Origin: Panorpa germanica
Taxonomy: Eukaryota; Arthropoda; Insecta; Mecoptera; Panorpidae
Assembly (NCBI GenBank): GCA_963678705.1
Contig: OY783220.1
Coordinates: 8,453,001 to 8,517,000, forward strand
DNA: 64,000 nucleotides
Direction: 5' to 3'
Part shown: positions 11,582 through 23,317 of the stretch, one piece after another
Position numbering within the stretch: position 1 is the stretch's first letter
How the letters are laid out: each line of letters starts with the position of its first letter
Program-made: the position numbers and the translations under genes
The notes under the pieces: generated by a model
What the model was told of the DNA's origin: nothing
Seen by the model: only the letters and a program-made list of their open reading frames with translations
Databases searched by the model: none

Positions 11582-14411
11582 ACTTCAGCGCGCCATCTCG
11601 CAACCAATAGATACAATAGAAGTAGTTACAGATTCGTTTCACAGATGGCGCCACCATATAATGATGATGCCCCTGATTGGATTGCTACTACTACTACACT
11701 AAAAGTTTGTCACTTTCTAACAACTATGAAAAGATGACCGCTGTGTCTTGGGATCCAATATTCGGAGCAGCACTATATTTTCTGTATTTTTCTTCTTATT
11801 AAGTTTAATTGATTGCCCAAGTAATTATACACTTATTGAGCAGCGGTGTAGTTTTTCTAATTTTATTTTACAGTTATTAAAGAAATACAATTATCTCAAT
11901 TTCGGCGATGTGTTTCAGATTCTGAAGAGTACCAGTCTAAAAATTGATAAAAAGCTAATATTTCTAATTTTAACAAATACAGATTTTCTCCATAAAAAGA
12001 AGACTATAATCTTGTTAAAAATGATGAAAAGGTTCACTTTTATGATTTTAAAAGCAATGATATTTTCTTAGTTTCTGCAATGAAAGAAGACTATAATCTT
12101 GTTAAAAATGATGAAAAGGTTCACTTTTATGATTTTAAGAGCAATGCAATTTTCTCAATTTCTGCAATGAAACAAGGCTATAATCTTCTTAAAATTTATA
12201 AAAATTTAATATTTTTAATTTTAACAAAAATATAATTTTCTAAATTTCTTTAACGAAAGAAGACTATAATCTTGTTAAAAATGATGAAAAGGTTCACTTT
12301 TATGATTTTAAGAGCAATGCAATTTTCTCAGTTTCTGCAATGAAACAAGGCTATAATCTTGTTAAAATTTATAAAAATTTAATATTTCTAATTTTAACAA
12401 AAATATAATTTTCTAAATTTCTTCAACGAAAGAAGACTATAATCTTGTTAAAAATGATAAAAAGGTTCACTTTTATGATTTTAAGAGCAATGCAATTTTC
12501 TCAGTTTCTGCAATGAAACAAGGCTATAATCTTCTTAAAATTTATAAAAATTTAATATTTCTAATTTTAACAAAAATAAAATTTTCTAAATTTCTTCAAC
12601 GTAAGAAGGCTATAATCTTGTTAAAATTGATGAAAAGGTTCACTTTTATGATTTTAAGAGCAATGCAATTTTCTCAATTTCTGCAATGAAACAAGGCTAT
12701 AATCTTCTTAAAATTTATAAAAATTTAATATTTTTAATTTTAACAAAAATATAATTTTCTAAATTTCTTCAACGAAAGAAGACTATAATCTTGTTAAAAA
12801 TGATGAAAAGGTTCACTTTTATGATTTTAAGAGCAATGCAATTTTCTCAGTTTCTGCAATGAAACAAGGCTATAATCTTCTTAAAATTTATAAAAATTTA
12901 ATATTTCTAATTTTAACAAAAATATAATTTTCTAAATTTCTTCAACGAAAGAAGACTATAATCTTGTTAAAAATGATGAAAAGGTTCACTTTTATGATTT
13001 TAAGAGCAATGCAATTTTCTCAGTTTCTGCAATGAAACAAGGCTATAATCTTCTTAAAATTTATAAAAATTTAATATTTCTAATTTTAACAAAAATAAAA
13101 TTTTCTAAATTTCTTCAACGTAAGAAGGCTATAATCTTGTTAAAATTGATGAAAAGGTTCACTTTTATGATTTTAAGAGCAATGCAATTTTCTCAATTTC
13201 TGCAATGAAACAAGGCTATAATCTTCTTAAAATTTATAAAAATTTAATATTTTTAATTTTAACAAAAATATAATTTTCTAAATTTCTTCAACGAAAGAAG
13301 ACTATAATCTTGTTAAAAATGATGAAAAGGTTCACTTTTATGATTTTAAGAGCAATGCAATTTTCTCAGTTTCTGCAATGAAACAAGGCTATAATCTTCT
13401 TAAAATTTATAAAAATTTAATATTTCTAATTTTAACAAAAATATAATTTTCTAAATTTCTTCAACGAAAGAAGACTATAATCTTGTTAAAAATGATGAAA
13501 AGGTTCACTTTTATGATTTTAAGAGCAATGCAATTTTCTCAGTTTCTGCAATGAAACAAGGCTATAATCTTCTTAAAATTTATAAAAATTTAATATTTCT
13601 AATTTTAACAAAAATAAAATTTTCTAAATTTCTTCAACGTAAGAAGGCTATAATCTTGTTAAAAATGATGAAAAGGTTCACTTTTATGATTTTAAGAGCA
13701 ATGCAATTTTCTCAGTTTCTGCAATGAAATAAGGCTATAATCTTCTTAAAATTTATAAAAATTTAATATTTCTAATTTTAACAAAAATAAAATTTTCTGA
13801 GTTTCTTCAACGAAAGAAGACTATAATCTTGTTAAAAATGATGAAAAGGTTCACTTTTATGATTTTAAGAGCAATGCAATTTTCTCAGTTTCTGCAATGA
13901 AATAAGGCTATAATCTTCTTAAAATTTATAAAAATTTAATATTTCTAATTTTAACAAAAATAAAATTTTCTGAGTTTCTTCAACGAAAGAAGGCTATAAT
14001 CTTGATAAAATTGATGAAAAGGTTCAGTTTTATGATTTTAAAAGCAATGATATTTTCTTAGTTTCTGCAATGAAAGAATATGCATGCAAGAAAAGCAATG
14101 ATGAAAAGATTCACTGTTATAATTTAAAGAGAAATACAATTTATAAATATTCTCAAAGAGGATAAAGTTGTAAGAATAACAATAATTTTGCAATGAAACA
14201 AAATAACAGCACAGTACCGAAAGTTAAGAATAAAAATGTTAAAAAGAGCATCTTCTTTAATAGAAAACACCATAAATTAAATAGTAAAATTTCAGTGTTG
14301 TAGTAGTAGCATCTCGACCAGGCGCATAAATAATTTTACTGTTGTGCCATCTATCAAACAAATCCGTAACTGCTTGATTTTGTCTTCTGTTCCATAGATG
14401 GCATATTAAGT
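11582..14411. mobile_element. foldback-type element with internal tandem array
   Basis: The DNA at 11582-11702 matches the reverse complement of 14294-14411 in order over about 118 bases. Shared blocks are GCCATCT, AGTTACRGATT, AGATGGC and the inner ATTGCTACTACTACTACA/GATGCTACTACTACAACA. Between these divergent inverted ends lies the tandem array at 11930-14070. No transposase is seen. The arrangement (inverted ends plus internal tandem repeats) resembles foldback-like elements of insects. It sits between the SWAP-70 start and the bazooka 3' end. The inverted-end identity looks around 70% by eye. Confidence 0.6.
11930..14070. repeat. hierarchical tandem array (~86 / 173 / 519 bp)
   Basis: The basic unit is about 173 bases. 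ACTATAATCTTGTTAAAA recurs near 12262, 12435, 12608, 12781, 12954, 13127, 13300, 13473, 13646, 13819 and 13992. Each unit is two related halves: one with GATGAAAAGGTTCACTTTTA and one with CTTAAAATTTATAAAAATTT, both starting RGCTATAATCTT/GACTATAATCTT. A variant unit (CGTAAGAAGGCTATAATC) recurs every third unit at 12608, 13127 and 13646, a 519-base higher order. Confidence 0.9.
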
Positions 14412-15673
14412 TGAAGTTTATACTAATAATTTATTATGATTGATATTAAACAAATTATAATGTTTAATTCTCATTGCCGAAATTAACTACACTGTATAGA
14501 GTCTTAAAAAACCTGAAAATAAATATTTCGCATAAAAACTACTATGTACTTTTTATATAAAAATTACATTTATTTGATTTATATGTCAATATATTCTTTA
14601 AACATTTTTACACGCTAATAATAAAATATATAAAGACGGTAGTATCAGTTAATAACATTATTGCCAAAATATATCGAAGGCATCAACCCAGTAATACAAA
14701 TGTAGCATTTACGTAACATGCTGCAAATACATTTAAAGGTAAATGTTACATAAATGTGTTTAGCTAGTAACATTAAGATTTTGATCATAGCTGCACAAAT
14801 TATAAATATTATTTATAATAATGTAATTAACTAAAGTTAAAACAGTTTTAAAACTTTTTTTAAAAAAATCAAGTAAATAATATGGCGTATCTATTTACAT
14901 TTATAATTAAATTAAATGTCTTTTATAATTATATATTTAAATTTCACAACACGACTTAATTAAACGGATCTTAATAAGTAGAAATATTGCAACTTATTTC
15001 TTAACATATCATATATCATATAAATCTATTTATTTTATATATATTTTATTTTTTCTTAAGCTAAAATAGGCACTGAATAATATAGGCGATTTACAATAAG
15101 TTATAATTTTGATTCACATTTTTAAAAGTTATATATCTTCTATATTATGTTATTACTTCTGGAATGTAATATACCATCCTTTATATTTGTTCAATTACTG
15201 TAAAACTATATACTATTTTTAATATTTAAAGGGAAATAATATACCTCTTTAAATTATGAAGTCTTATCAAAATTAGCTAATAAAATCGAAATATTGAGCT
15301 TGATAATTAAAGATTACGCAATTAATACACATTAATAAATTTAGGATAAAATTTAAACAATATAAGTCCATAATTTGGTAGTGTAAACAACTAATGATTT
15401 AAAATTAATGGAAAATTGATTGATTGAAACATTATAATACAAAATCTGTAAAATTATTACGTAAAAACTAACTTCTATAATACGATTAAAATCATATCTA
15501 AATATTTTAAGATTACTACTATCGGAAGTGTTGTCTATAAAAGACGACTTTGGTTTTTAAATTGAAAAGAAATATTTTGATATGAATAATTGATGTTTTA
15601 AAATTGTTTCATATAATAATTATTTGTTAATAATTTTTCTATTCTTATAGAGAAATACAACAAGGGCTTCACA
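14412..15673. other. AT-rich interval downstream of bazooka
   Basis: Very AT-rich DNA between the foldback element and the bazooka poly(A) signal. No reading frame, RNA or repeat with a recognisable partner in the window was seen. Confidence 0.5.
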
Positions 15674-15679
15674 TTTATT
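15674..15679 (-). promoter_or_regulatory. candidate poly(A) signal of bazooka
   Basis: AATAAA on the - strand about 100 bases after the bazooka TGA (15777-15779). Confidence 0.5.
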
Positions 15680-15776
15680 TTGCCAACAACAAACATTCTG
15701 TTAAATCGCTTGATTCACTCGAAGCAGTCATAGTATCACAATTTAGGTGCCGCGACTCCTAAACATAACAAAAACG

Positions 15777-16188
15777 TCAGACTTTTGATCCTGAATGTTG
15801 TTCTTTAATCATAACACTGGTAACATAAGGACCTCTACTTCTAGGCAGTCCATTTTGTTGTGCAGTCGTAGAACTATTATTTCCGTGGTAGTTTTGTGGT
15901 GATGAATTGGGATTTCCGTATATAGGTTGCGGGGGTGATGAGGGATGCTGCGATTGATTGGGTGGATTGTTGTAATGCGACGACTGTTGACCGTTGTATA
16001 TATTTTGTTTCGGTTGCTGTTTAGGTCCCACAACTGAGTAGTGATCTCCAGAATATGATTTTTGGTGATTTGAAGGGTTGTTGGTCGCCCAGCGAACACT
16101 CTCGTACTCGTAATACGATGACACTGGTCGTTGGTGAGGAGCTTCTGAACGATTTGATCTGGTGGAATGATACAGTTGTTGGCGTCTG
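15777..16188 (-). other. last coding exon of bazooka
   Basis: Encodes 137 codons including TGA. The composition is low-complexity Asn/Gln/Pro/Ser/Tyr (HYNNPPNQSQHPSSPPQP), ending with GPYVTSVMIKEQ near the C-terminus, where Par-3 proteins keep a conserved block. The other two frames stay open for 60-137 codons as shadows of this exon. Confidence 0.85.
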
Positions 16189-19100
16189 CTGTAACAATAT
16201 GAACACACGTTAATATCAACAAACAACCGTTTTAAAATGCTAAACAATGAAACAACAATTAAGTTATAGGAGCAAGCAATAAACAACGACGCGAATTACC
16301 TCTCCTCTTCAACTTTTCCTCGTTGCACTAATACTTGTCGACGCATTTGTGCAATTTGACTCTCAGAAAGACGATCACATCGATTGCTATTAGTAAGGAC
16401 AACACAAACACAAAATTAGTACAACACACATAAAACCTTTACATAATTCGAAATAAACTAGACAAACCTTAAATGATTTTGAATTTCTTCATAATTAACA
16501 TAATGTGAAAACCTATTCATATTATTATCCGTTGGTAAATTATTTACAGGCGGAGGGTTTTGATATTTTGGTGGCATTGGAGGCCGATCTGGAGCTGCTT
16601 CATTTCTGCCATTACTATCATGACTTCTATTTTCATCAATTTTTGGAATGCGGCTGTCGTTGTCATTTTTATGGTCGTACTTGTCTATTTTTTGTTCGTA
16701 TTTTTCCGTAATGTCAGCAACACTATCCTTTCTATGCTTTCCGAAACGAAACATGGAACCTATGCCTTTTAATAAGCCTGGTTTGTGTTTCTTTCGACTA
16801 TGTTTAAGTTTACCATCTGTTAATGATGATTGTAATGGTCCATTTCGAGATGCGAAGGCACTGTCAGAGCCGTCTTCCGTTAACCAATGTTTCCGCGCTT
16901 CTACAAAATATAACGGATTAAAACAAAGATATATTAGTACAACATAAGCAAATCAAATTGTCAGATACATACGAGAGTCTGTTGGAGCTTCCACGACAGC
17001 TCTTAAACTATCTCCACAAGCACGGCCCCTTATTGGTCTTAATCCGGAATGAACTCTATCGTCGCCCATTTGTATCTACATTAAGAAAAACAAACAAATT
17101 CAGCAATAATCCAAATATTTTATATTTTATGAAACCGTAACGTTAAAAGCTTTAAATACACACCTCCTGCACCATTGTTTGCAACGATTCTAAACTTGAC
17201 GACTTTTTAAGACCAAGCGAAGGACCTAAATCACATAATCTATCTGCATCTATAATACAAACGACACAAATGATACATCAAATGACACAGAACAAACAAA
17301 TACTTTATGCACATCAATTTCACAACACAAGATATGCTTTCCGTACCTTCAGGCCTATTATCAGGTGATTTAGTTATGCTGGCAAGCGATTCAATGGAAC
17401 CTGCTGTCGCTAATACTAAATAAACATAAATTCATTGTACAAACATACACACAAATTAAAATTAACCAGATAACATTCAGATTAAATACCTGCTTTGGCC
17501 ATCATCTCTCCGTTTCGTTCGCGTTTTTCTCTTTCTCGTTGTTCTCTTAATTTTTTGTTTCTTTGATAAGTTCCTGTTCCCTTGGCGTCTAATGCAGCAT
17601 GGTGTTTCTCTGACATACTTCGACGACCTACTCCGTCCCTGCTAAATGCTTCTCCAACGTCTAAGGAAAGCTATATCACAAAATAACTAATCAATACAAA
17701 CACAAAATTAAAAAAGTATGTAAAAATATGAATGCATACCTGGCTTGCATATGTTACATCAGACGGTGTCTGTGGTTCGTTTTGTAAAATGATTGGGGAT
17801 GATGCTGCGGCAATATTCAAATTATCTAAAGAAGGCTTTCTGTCGGATCTGTGTTCTTGTCTGCGTGGGATACTACAAAATCATCTTCATGTAAAAATAT
17901 TACTCAACCCTTAAAAGTTTACTTACTTGTAATTCTTACCTTGGTTTATTAGGTTCATCACAACCATCTTCTTCAAGAAGAACTGGTTCAGCAGAAGGTA
18001 AATTGACTGTCGGACTAGTATGTCTGCTATTTCCCATAAAAGTATCATTAGTTGCCTGCAAATAGATAAAACATGAGAAACATAAATATTTATGTGTAAA
18101 ACAATATGTATCCCTACAAACAATATGTATTAGAAGCGTATAAAATTCGAATACGATATGCTTAAACATGAATCGACATTTCAGCGATATAGGGTGAGTT
18201 CTGACACCTCTATCCCCAGCAGACCAGACCCCATTTATGAAGTTAAACTCTAAAATAGTAATTTCTTTTCCTGAACATAAACAAATATATATTTTATAAC
18301 TACGGCATTCAAAAAGTGCTTCAAAAAATTGTACACAAATCCTAGTCAGACATATTCGATATTACTGCGATACTAAAAATGTTTGTAGGGATATGATATA
18401 ATGAATTATATGTTATCCTTAGTCCTTACCATGTAATAACTTTCATTTCGCAATCCGCCATTATAATTTCCTCCATGACCAGTCAATTTTTCAACAACAG
18501 GATTTCTCCAGTGTTCAATCTGCTCAATACTTTTCCTAAAATTAAAAACGAAATAATAATAACTGCCCAGTTTTTATAAACAATTTAGTTGAATTTATTT
18601 GGAAATATACCTAGTGTTAGGCACGTATATCACGGTGTTTAATCCACTTCCTTCTAAGAGTTCTGAACTTTCTGATAATTCATCAAGATCACCATCAAAG
18701 CTAGCAGAACGATTAGACTTTCTAGAATGATGTTCACTCGCTGGACTTCCTGATCTATTCACTTTTCTAGCAACGGTAAGTGTGATACTGCCAGGAACCC
18801 GTCCTTCCGTGTGAAGCATTGCACGACGTAAGGTTTCCATGGCATGGGCATTAGATTGGTTTCTAAGTGAGACACCATTCACGTTCAATAACTGATCATT
18901 GGTTTTCAACCTGATAAAGGATTAAGTAATTAAATATAGAATTTTTACAAATATACTACTGTTTTTTCAGCAACACCCACCTGCCATCTCTAGAAGCTGC
19001 ACCGCCATTAATGACACTCTTAATAAATATGCCAAGGTCGCCTGAAGCATTGTTACCTCTGGGAGATCCTGTTTTACCTTTGACACTTACACCGAGTCCT

Positions 19101-22098
19101 GCTTTTTCAGTATCATGAACCGGGATGTCCAGAGTAATTACTTCTCGATGTCTCCAGGGAAATATAAGGCTGTCCTAATTTATAAAACATTTTTTTTAGT
19201 ACATTTGTTAAACTATTTTAAAAAACTTCAGTTAAATATATTTACATTTGATGAAGTATCTTGCGTATCTGGAAACGTGGGAAGTACTTTGACATTTGCC
19301 TTTTCATTGATAATTGTTTTTTGATTTTCATGCAGAGGATGTTGCGGTTCTTCCTCGACTTCACAGCCCTGAAATAAATAAGTAGAATAACTTTCTCGTT
19401 CCTGTAAATACAACAATATAGGTTTAACAAAAACTTACAATTTCCCTTTCATTGCCGTCGCTAGCATTTTGCCTGGAGACTGTAATTTTAACTACAGCAC
19501 CAAGAGGGGTAGCTCGGAAAACTTCTACCACTTCAGGTTGACTCCGACCAGTCATTGGTTCTCCATTGACTTCCAAGAGGCGATCACCTGGTCGTAAACG
19601 ACCGTCTTCAACTGCAGCACCCTGGATGAAAAAACAATATTGTAATCAACTCTATAAAGAATAAGTGTTCAAATTAGGAGAGATCTGCGGCAACTCTTAC
19701 TTAAAACAAGTTGTGAGGTATAAACTGCCGATATAACTAAAAAGCACTAACTCACTTATTTTTCTATAATGTGTATAGAAACGAATAAGATAAAATTCAT
19801 TATCGTATTATAGATTTATACTACTCTTATAACCTCTTTTAAGTATAATCGTGATTTGGGCTATATTTATTTTACTAGTATCTTACTTTTGATAATATAT
19901 TCTTAATGTAAATAGGGCATTGTCCACCAGCCGGATTATCTCGAGTTGTTATACTGAAACCTAAGCCATGGGCTCCTTTCCGCAGAGTAATTTCGATTTT
20001 TCTACCAAGCTTTCTAGTGTTGGAGGAGAGCACACTTGGTGTTTTACCTGGAACCTTTCGTGTTGGTGAAACGGTTGCAATTTTAGCTCCAATAGCTGTA
20101 AAAGAAAAACTATTAAATACAATCCCTGAACATAGAAATTCTTTTGATATTGAAACTTACGTCTTTCTTCTACTTCTATCATTCCAACATTTTCTTTATT
20201 ATCTTCTGGTGTTCTACGAAATACTGTTAATCTAAGTTCTAAAGCATTTATATTTTTCTTAAATACATCTTGTACTTTATAAAGCGGGAGATTCAATAAG
20301 TCGGTTCCATTTATTTCTAAAATTCGATCGCCTAAAAACAAATCATTATGACGTTTCAGAATTTACACATCTATCTATTAATTAAATAATAATATTTGTT
20401 AACTTAATTTCACCTTGTTTTAATTTTCCACGAGCTGCTCGACTATCAGGTTCCACCGATTGGACAATTAATCCACCATGCAATGAATCAGGAGATGCTC
20501 TGAGTCCAAGAGGTGCACCAGGTTCATTTAATATTAATGTTAATTCCACCCTGTATATAAAAGAATAAATAAAATTACTGTTGTTATATTTCAATAAATT
20601 ATGTAGCGTAAAAGCAAATCATTACCCCTCTGCTTCTTTAATTGGTGGTGGTGTGGTGCAAGAATTGGCTTGACCCAAGGGTTCTCTTCTTTTACTTTCC
20701 CGGGGTAAAGATTTGGATCCAATAGCATGATTCGCTGATGCTCTTTCTGCAGCTTCAGCCCAACGGTATCTAAAATAAATATTACGGAAAATTAAATGGA
20801 TTATACGATAATAAGAATAAATGGAAGAATTTTAAGTAGTAACTTACCCATTTCCCTCGCCCAAAAATTGCATAGACAACCTTCCAGATCGCTGAAAGTG
20901 ATTTGAAGATGAATCTATTTCAACTATTTCCAAATCACTTTCAGGGTGTGCCCAATCATTTCCCAAACGATCTCTTGGTCCCATATAACCTCCAGGTCCT
21001 AGTAATCTGTCAGATCCGTCATCATCTCGACAAATTGGAGCTGCTGACCATCTTTTAGTTGGATCCTAAACGAAAAAAACAAAATTTTAATAGAAGTAAT
21101 AATACAATCTGAAATAAAAATGTGAAAAGTAAATTACCTGCAAAAGCGCGACTGGCATTCGAGGTTCAGGTTGTGGTAGTGATGGCTCACTCCCTCTCCG
21201 AACCTGCAGGCCTCCAGCTGTATGCTCACCAGTAACTTCTATATGAGGAGGAGAATATTTTCCGGAACCCTGCAGAAGTTTTAGATTAGTTACTATCGTA
21301 TATTATAATGTTCCAGGTGTATCTGGCTTGTTATATGTTTGGTACTGAATTTTGTATGGTAGCTCGAAAACGGCTACGTCAATGTTTCCGAAAATTTCCT
21401 ATTTCGTAGAGAAAAAAATTCTAATCGAATTTTCCCTTGAAATTCCTGAAAACCCGTAATTTTGAAAAAACAGGAAAAAAATAATCCCTTTTTCCTGTAT
21501 AACTTTTAATTCGTAAAAGATAGAAAATTGAAATTTTGCATGTGTATTAAGGTATTTAATACTGATATTTTTCAAAAATTAGAAATTCAAAAATTGAAAA
21601 AGTGGGGGTTGAAAAAATTAGGGGCTGGGTAGGTAACTTTGGAGAAAGTTCATATTATGGATTGTAGAATATTAAAGTATATTATTAATAAAAGAAAATT
21701 CAAAATTTCAAAATTTTATTTGGGGGCACGGGGGCGGTTTTTGCCGAGGGTAAAAATTGTGCTGGAAAGTTGAAATTTTGTATGTGGGCTAACTTTGGTG
21801 CCTAATGTACGAATCGAAAAAACAAATTTTAAATAAAAGTTGATCAAATAACGCATAAATAGAAAATATTTTTATGAATATTTGAATGAACACTTACCCT
21901 GAAGATATCAGGGCTTCCAGTTCCCACCGAGCTCCCACTGGCGCCATCGCCTTGTCCAGCGCCTGGAGGACCAGGAGCATCTTCGAAACTTGCTAAAATT
22001 TGTTCCCTATCATCTGCTACATCGTTGAGTTTGTCGTCCGGATCTAGAATTCCAGATTGGCTCTGAAGATGATGCACAACAACCCATGAATCGGGACA
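15777..22098 (-). CDS. baz: Bazooka/Par-3 polarity scaffold (all but the first coding exon)
   Basis: Twenty-one exons: 21898-22098, 21138-21269, 20848-21065, 20626-20769, 20414-20550, 20161-20331, 19887-20095, 19439-19621, 19246-19368, 18981-19174, 18611-18910, 18430-18535, 17940-18055, 17740-17872, 17490-17670, 17347-17415, 17164-17249, 16973-17075, 16468-16900, 16300-16386, 15777-16188. All have GT/AG borders, and the phases join without a break to 1245 codons plus TGA. Counting from the first residue here: CR1 end 1-67, PDZ1 about 233-320, PDZ2 about 355-455, PDZ3 about 510-620, the aPKC motif near 800, GPSLGLKKSSSLESLQ near 885, and a basic lipid-binding stretch near 975. Par-3 proteins organise the apical Par-6/aPKC complex and adherens junctions. 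Drosophila Baz is somewhat longer. The canonical MKVTVCFG-type first exon was not found in the window. Confidence 0.95.
16468..16900 (-). other. bazooka exon with basic phosphoinositide-binding segment
   Basis: The 433-base exon encodes KKHKPGLLKGIGSMFRFGKH, a Lys/Arg- and Phe-rich stretch. It corresponds to the conserved C-terminal membrane-binding region of Par-3/Baz. A Pro-rich run (PDRPPMPPKYQNPPP) follows, which could bind SH3 or WW domains (inference). Confidence 0.85.
17490..17670 (-). other. bazooka CR3 / aPKC substrate motif exon
   Basis: Encodes GEAFSRDGVGRRSMSEKHH, matching the conserved FSRDGxGRxSMSEK block of CR3. Its Ser (R-R-S-M-S) is the aPKC site (Ser980 in Drosophila Baz, Ser827 in mammals). 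Phosphorylation releases aPKC and excludes Baz from the apical membrane. A strongly basic helix (NKKLREQREREKRERN) follows. Confidence 0.9.
18611..19174 (-). other. bazooka PDZ3 exons
   Basis: Exons 18981-19174 and 18611-18910. The carboxylate-binding loop region is KAGLGVSVKGKTG, followed by DLGIFIKSVINGGAASRDGR, then (across the intron) LKTNDQLLNVNGVSLRNQ and AMETLRRAM, as in vertebrate PAR-3 PDZ3. The second exon continues into a Ser-rich acidic linker. Confidence 0.9.
19439..20095 (-). other. bazooka PDZ2 exons
   Basis: Exons 19887-20095 and 19439-19621. KGAHGLGFSITTRDNPAGG is the GLGF carboxylate-binding loop, and PIYIKNILSK joins GAAVEDGRLRPGDRLLEVNG across the intron. PDZ2 of Par-3 binds phosphoinositides, and basic residues are present around the loop. 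Confidence 0.9.
20161..20550 (-). other. bazooka PDZ1 exons
   Basis: Exons 20414-20550 and 20161-20331. ELTLILNEPGAPLGLRASPD has a PLGL binding loop. GLIVQSVEPDSRAARGKLKQ continues across the intron (codon G|GC) to GDRILEINGTDLLNLPLYKV. In Par-3, PDZ1 contacts the Par-6 PDZ. Confidence 0.9.
21271..21897 (-). other. bazooka intron between CR1 and SEP-site exons
   Basis: A 627- to 628-base AT-rich intron. It includes long A/T tracts and GGGGGCACGGGGGCGG near 21721-21740; no coding frame. Its text (GAAATTTTGCATGTGTATTA) looks repeat-like, but I found no matching full copy in the window. Confidence 0.4.
21898..22098 (-). other. bazooka CR1 (oligomerisation domain) second-half exon
   Basis: Encodes CPDSWVVVHHLQSQSGILDP, then DDREQILASFED and a Gly-rich tail ending GTGSPDIFR. 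This aligns with the second half of the Par-3 N-terminal PB1-like oligomerisation domain (W-x-V-H-x-L, GILDxDD, VADD). The exon begins in phase 0 at TGT, so it needs an upstream exon. Confidence 0.9.
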
Positions 22099-22452
22099 CT
22101 GCAATTAAAATAATTTTATAAATTTAGAGAGCAAAAAATTATATATTATATTAAATTATTTAAATAGACCGTGGTATTGTAAAACTGTTTCATTTGTGTC
22201 AATATTACAGCGATCTAGAACTTCTACAAATTATTCACTCAAGCATGAATTTAACTTTTATATAACAATTATTTAAATCATTAATTTTGGTGTGACCTTT
22301 TGGATTTTATTGAAAATAATGAAGGTATATTGTTAATCATGATTAATGATGTCACTGTCAAGTGAAATCTTGCAAATCGGAATCAAAATAGGTTTATCTG
22401 AGTTGATTTCGGTAAAAGTGTATCGGAGATTCAAACCAAACAATTTATTTTG

Positions 22453-22491
22453 TATGGGCCTTATTTTATACCTGCCAAAATAAGGCCCATA
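22453..22491. repeat. perfect 15-bp inverted repeat with 9-base loop
   Basis: TATGGGCCTTATTTT pairs exactly with AAAATAAGGCCCATA around ATACCTGCC. A direct copy of GCCAAAATAAGGCCCA recurs at about 22776-22791, so these repeats flank the candidate alternative bazooka exon. Confidence 0.8.
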
Positions 22492-22647
22492 ATTTTGAGT
22501 ACATTGGCTTAACATATTAAAAATAATCAAATAATAATATCTAATGCTCTTAAGAAAAATGCTCTATTATTTTGTTGTGTGCTACTTATTTTTTAGTACA
22601 TTTTATCAGTTTTATATATAGCTAGTGGCGATGGAAGTTAATCTCAC

Positions 22648-22770
22648 CGTCCTTCTAGACGCAGTAAGGAGTCCACGTTGCTTCCTTTCCACTTCATAAG
22701 TTTGTCTACGAGAGAACAAACCGGATATTTTATCAGCCAGGGCGGGGCAGCGTGGAGGAACGTCAAACAT
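22648..22770 (-). CDS. baz: candidate alternative first exon of bazooka
   Basis: An ATG at 22768-22770 opens 41 codons (MFDVPPRCPALADKISGLFS, then RRQTYEVERKQRGLL) ending exactly at a GTGAG donor in phase 0. The next exon, 549 bases on (22098), also starts in phase 0. The exon is much more GC-rich than its surroundings. An in-frame TGA lies upstream of the ATG, so this is more likely a start exon than an internal one. If used, the protein would be 1286 residues and lack the first half of CR1. It is not homologous to the usual MKVTVCFG start that I know. It could instead belong to an unrelated small gene. Confidence 0.5.
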
Positions 22771-23317
22771 TAGTATTTTGCCAAAATAAGGCCCAAATTT
22801 TCAACACTTTAATTTTTACTCCATTTAATTTTTAATTCAAACTTTTCACATAATGTCAATTATATTATAAAATTTTAAATCGCTAAAAATTATATATACA
22901 CACAATTATAATTTTAAATTACACTCACTGGTAGATTATCAAACATAAATAAATTTTATAACTATTTTGTTATTAAACAAATTTTATTCATGGTGAAGCA
23001 CGCATTAATTTTTTTTTACATGTATTTGGTAATCGTTATTTGTATTCAAATTGAATACTCATTTCATTATTCAACCGGAAGACCAGCTTTACAAATAAGA
23101 ACTTTTCCTTTTATAATTTGACACTAGCGGAATTCTATTATTGTCTACAGTATTTAATATTGTCGCCAAATAAAAAAAAATTAAATAATATTATCTTTCG
23201 TTTTGAAATTAATATGATAGAGTGAGATAGCGAAATAATAACAATGGCTGTATCTATAAGCACACATCTGTAAATTTATGTTAGTGCGAAATAGCGAACC
23301 AGAAATAATTCAGAACC
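22771..23317. other. upstream interval of the alternative exon
   Basis: AT-rich, no gene seen. If 22648-22770 is a true first exon, its promoter should lie here; no clear TATA or initiator could be assigned. Confidence 0.4.

Noticed and set aside
11748..12071. 107-codon + frame
   Set aside because: Runs into the tandem array; composition follows the repeat, no start context or domain.
15809..16222. Second long frame (137 codons) in the last bazooka exon
   Set aside because: Off-frame by splice phase. The frame ending GPYVTSVMIKEQ joins all upstream exons.
16505..16947. Three overlapping + strand frames
   Set aside because: Antisense to the bazooka basic-segment exon.
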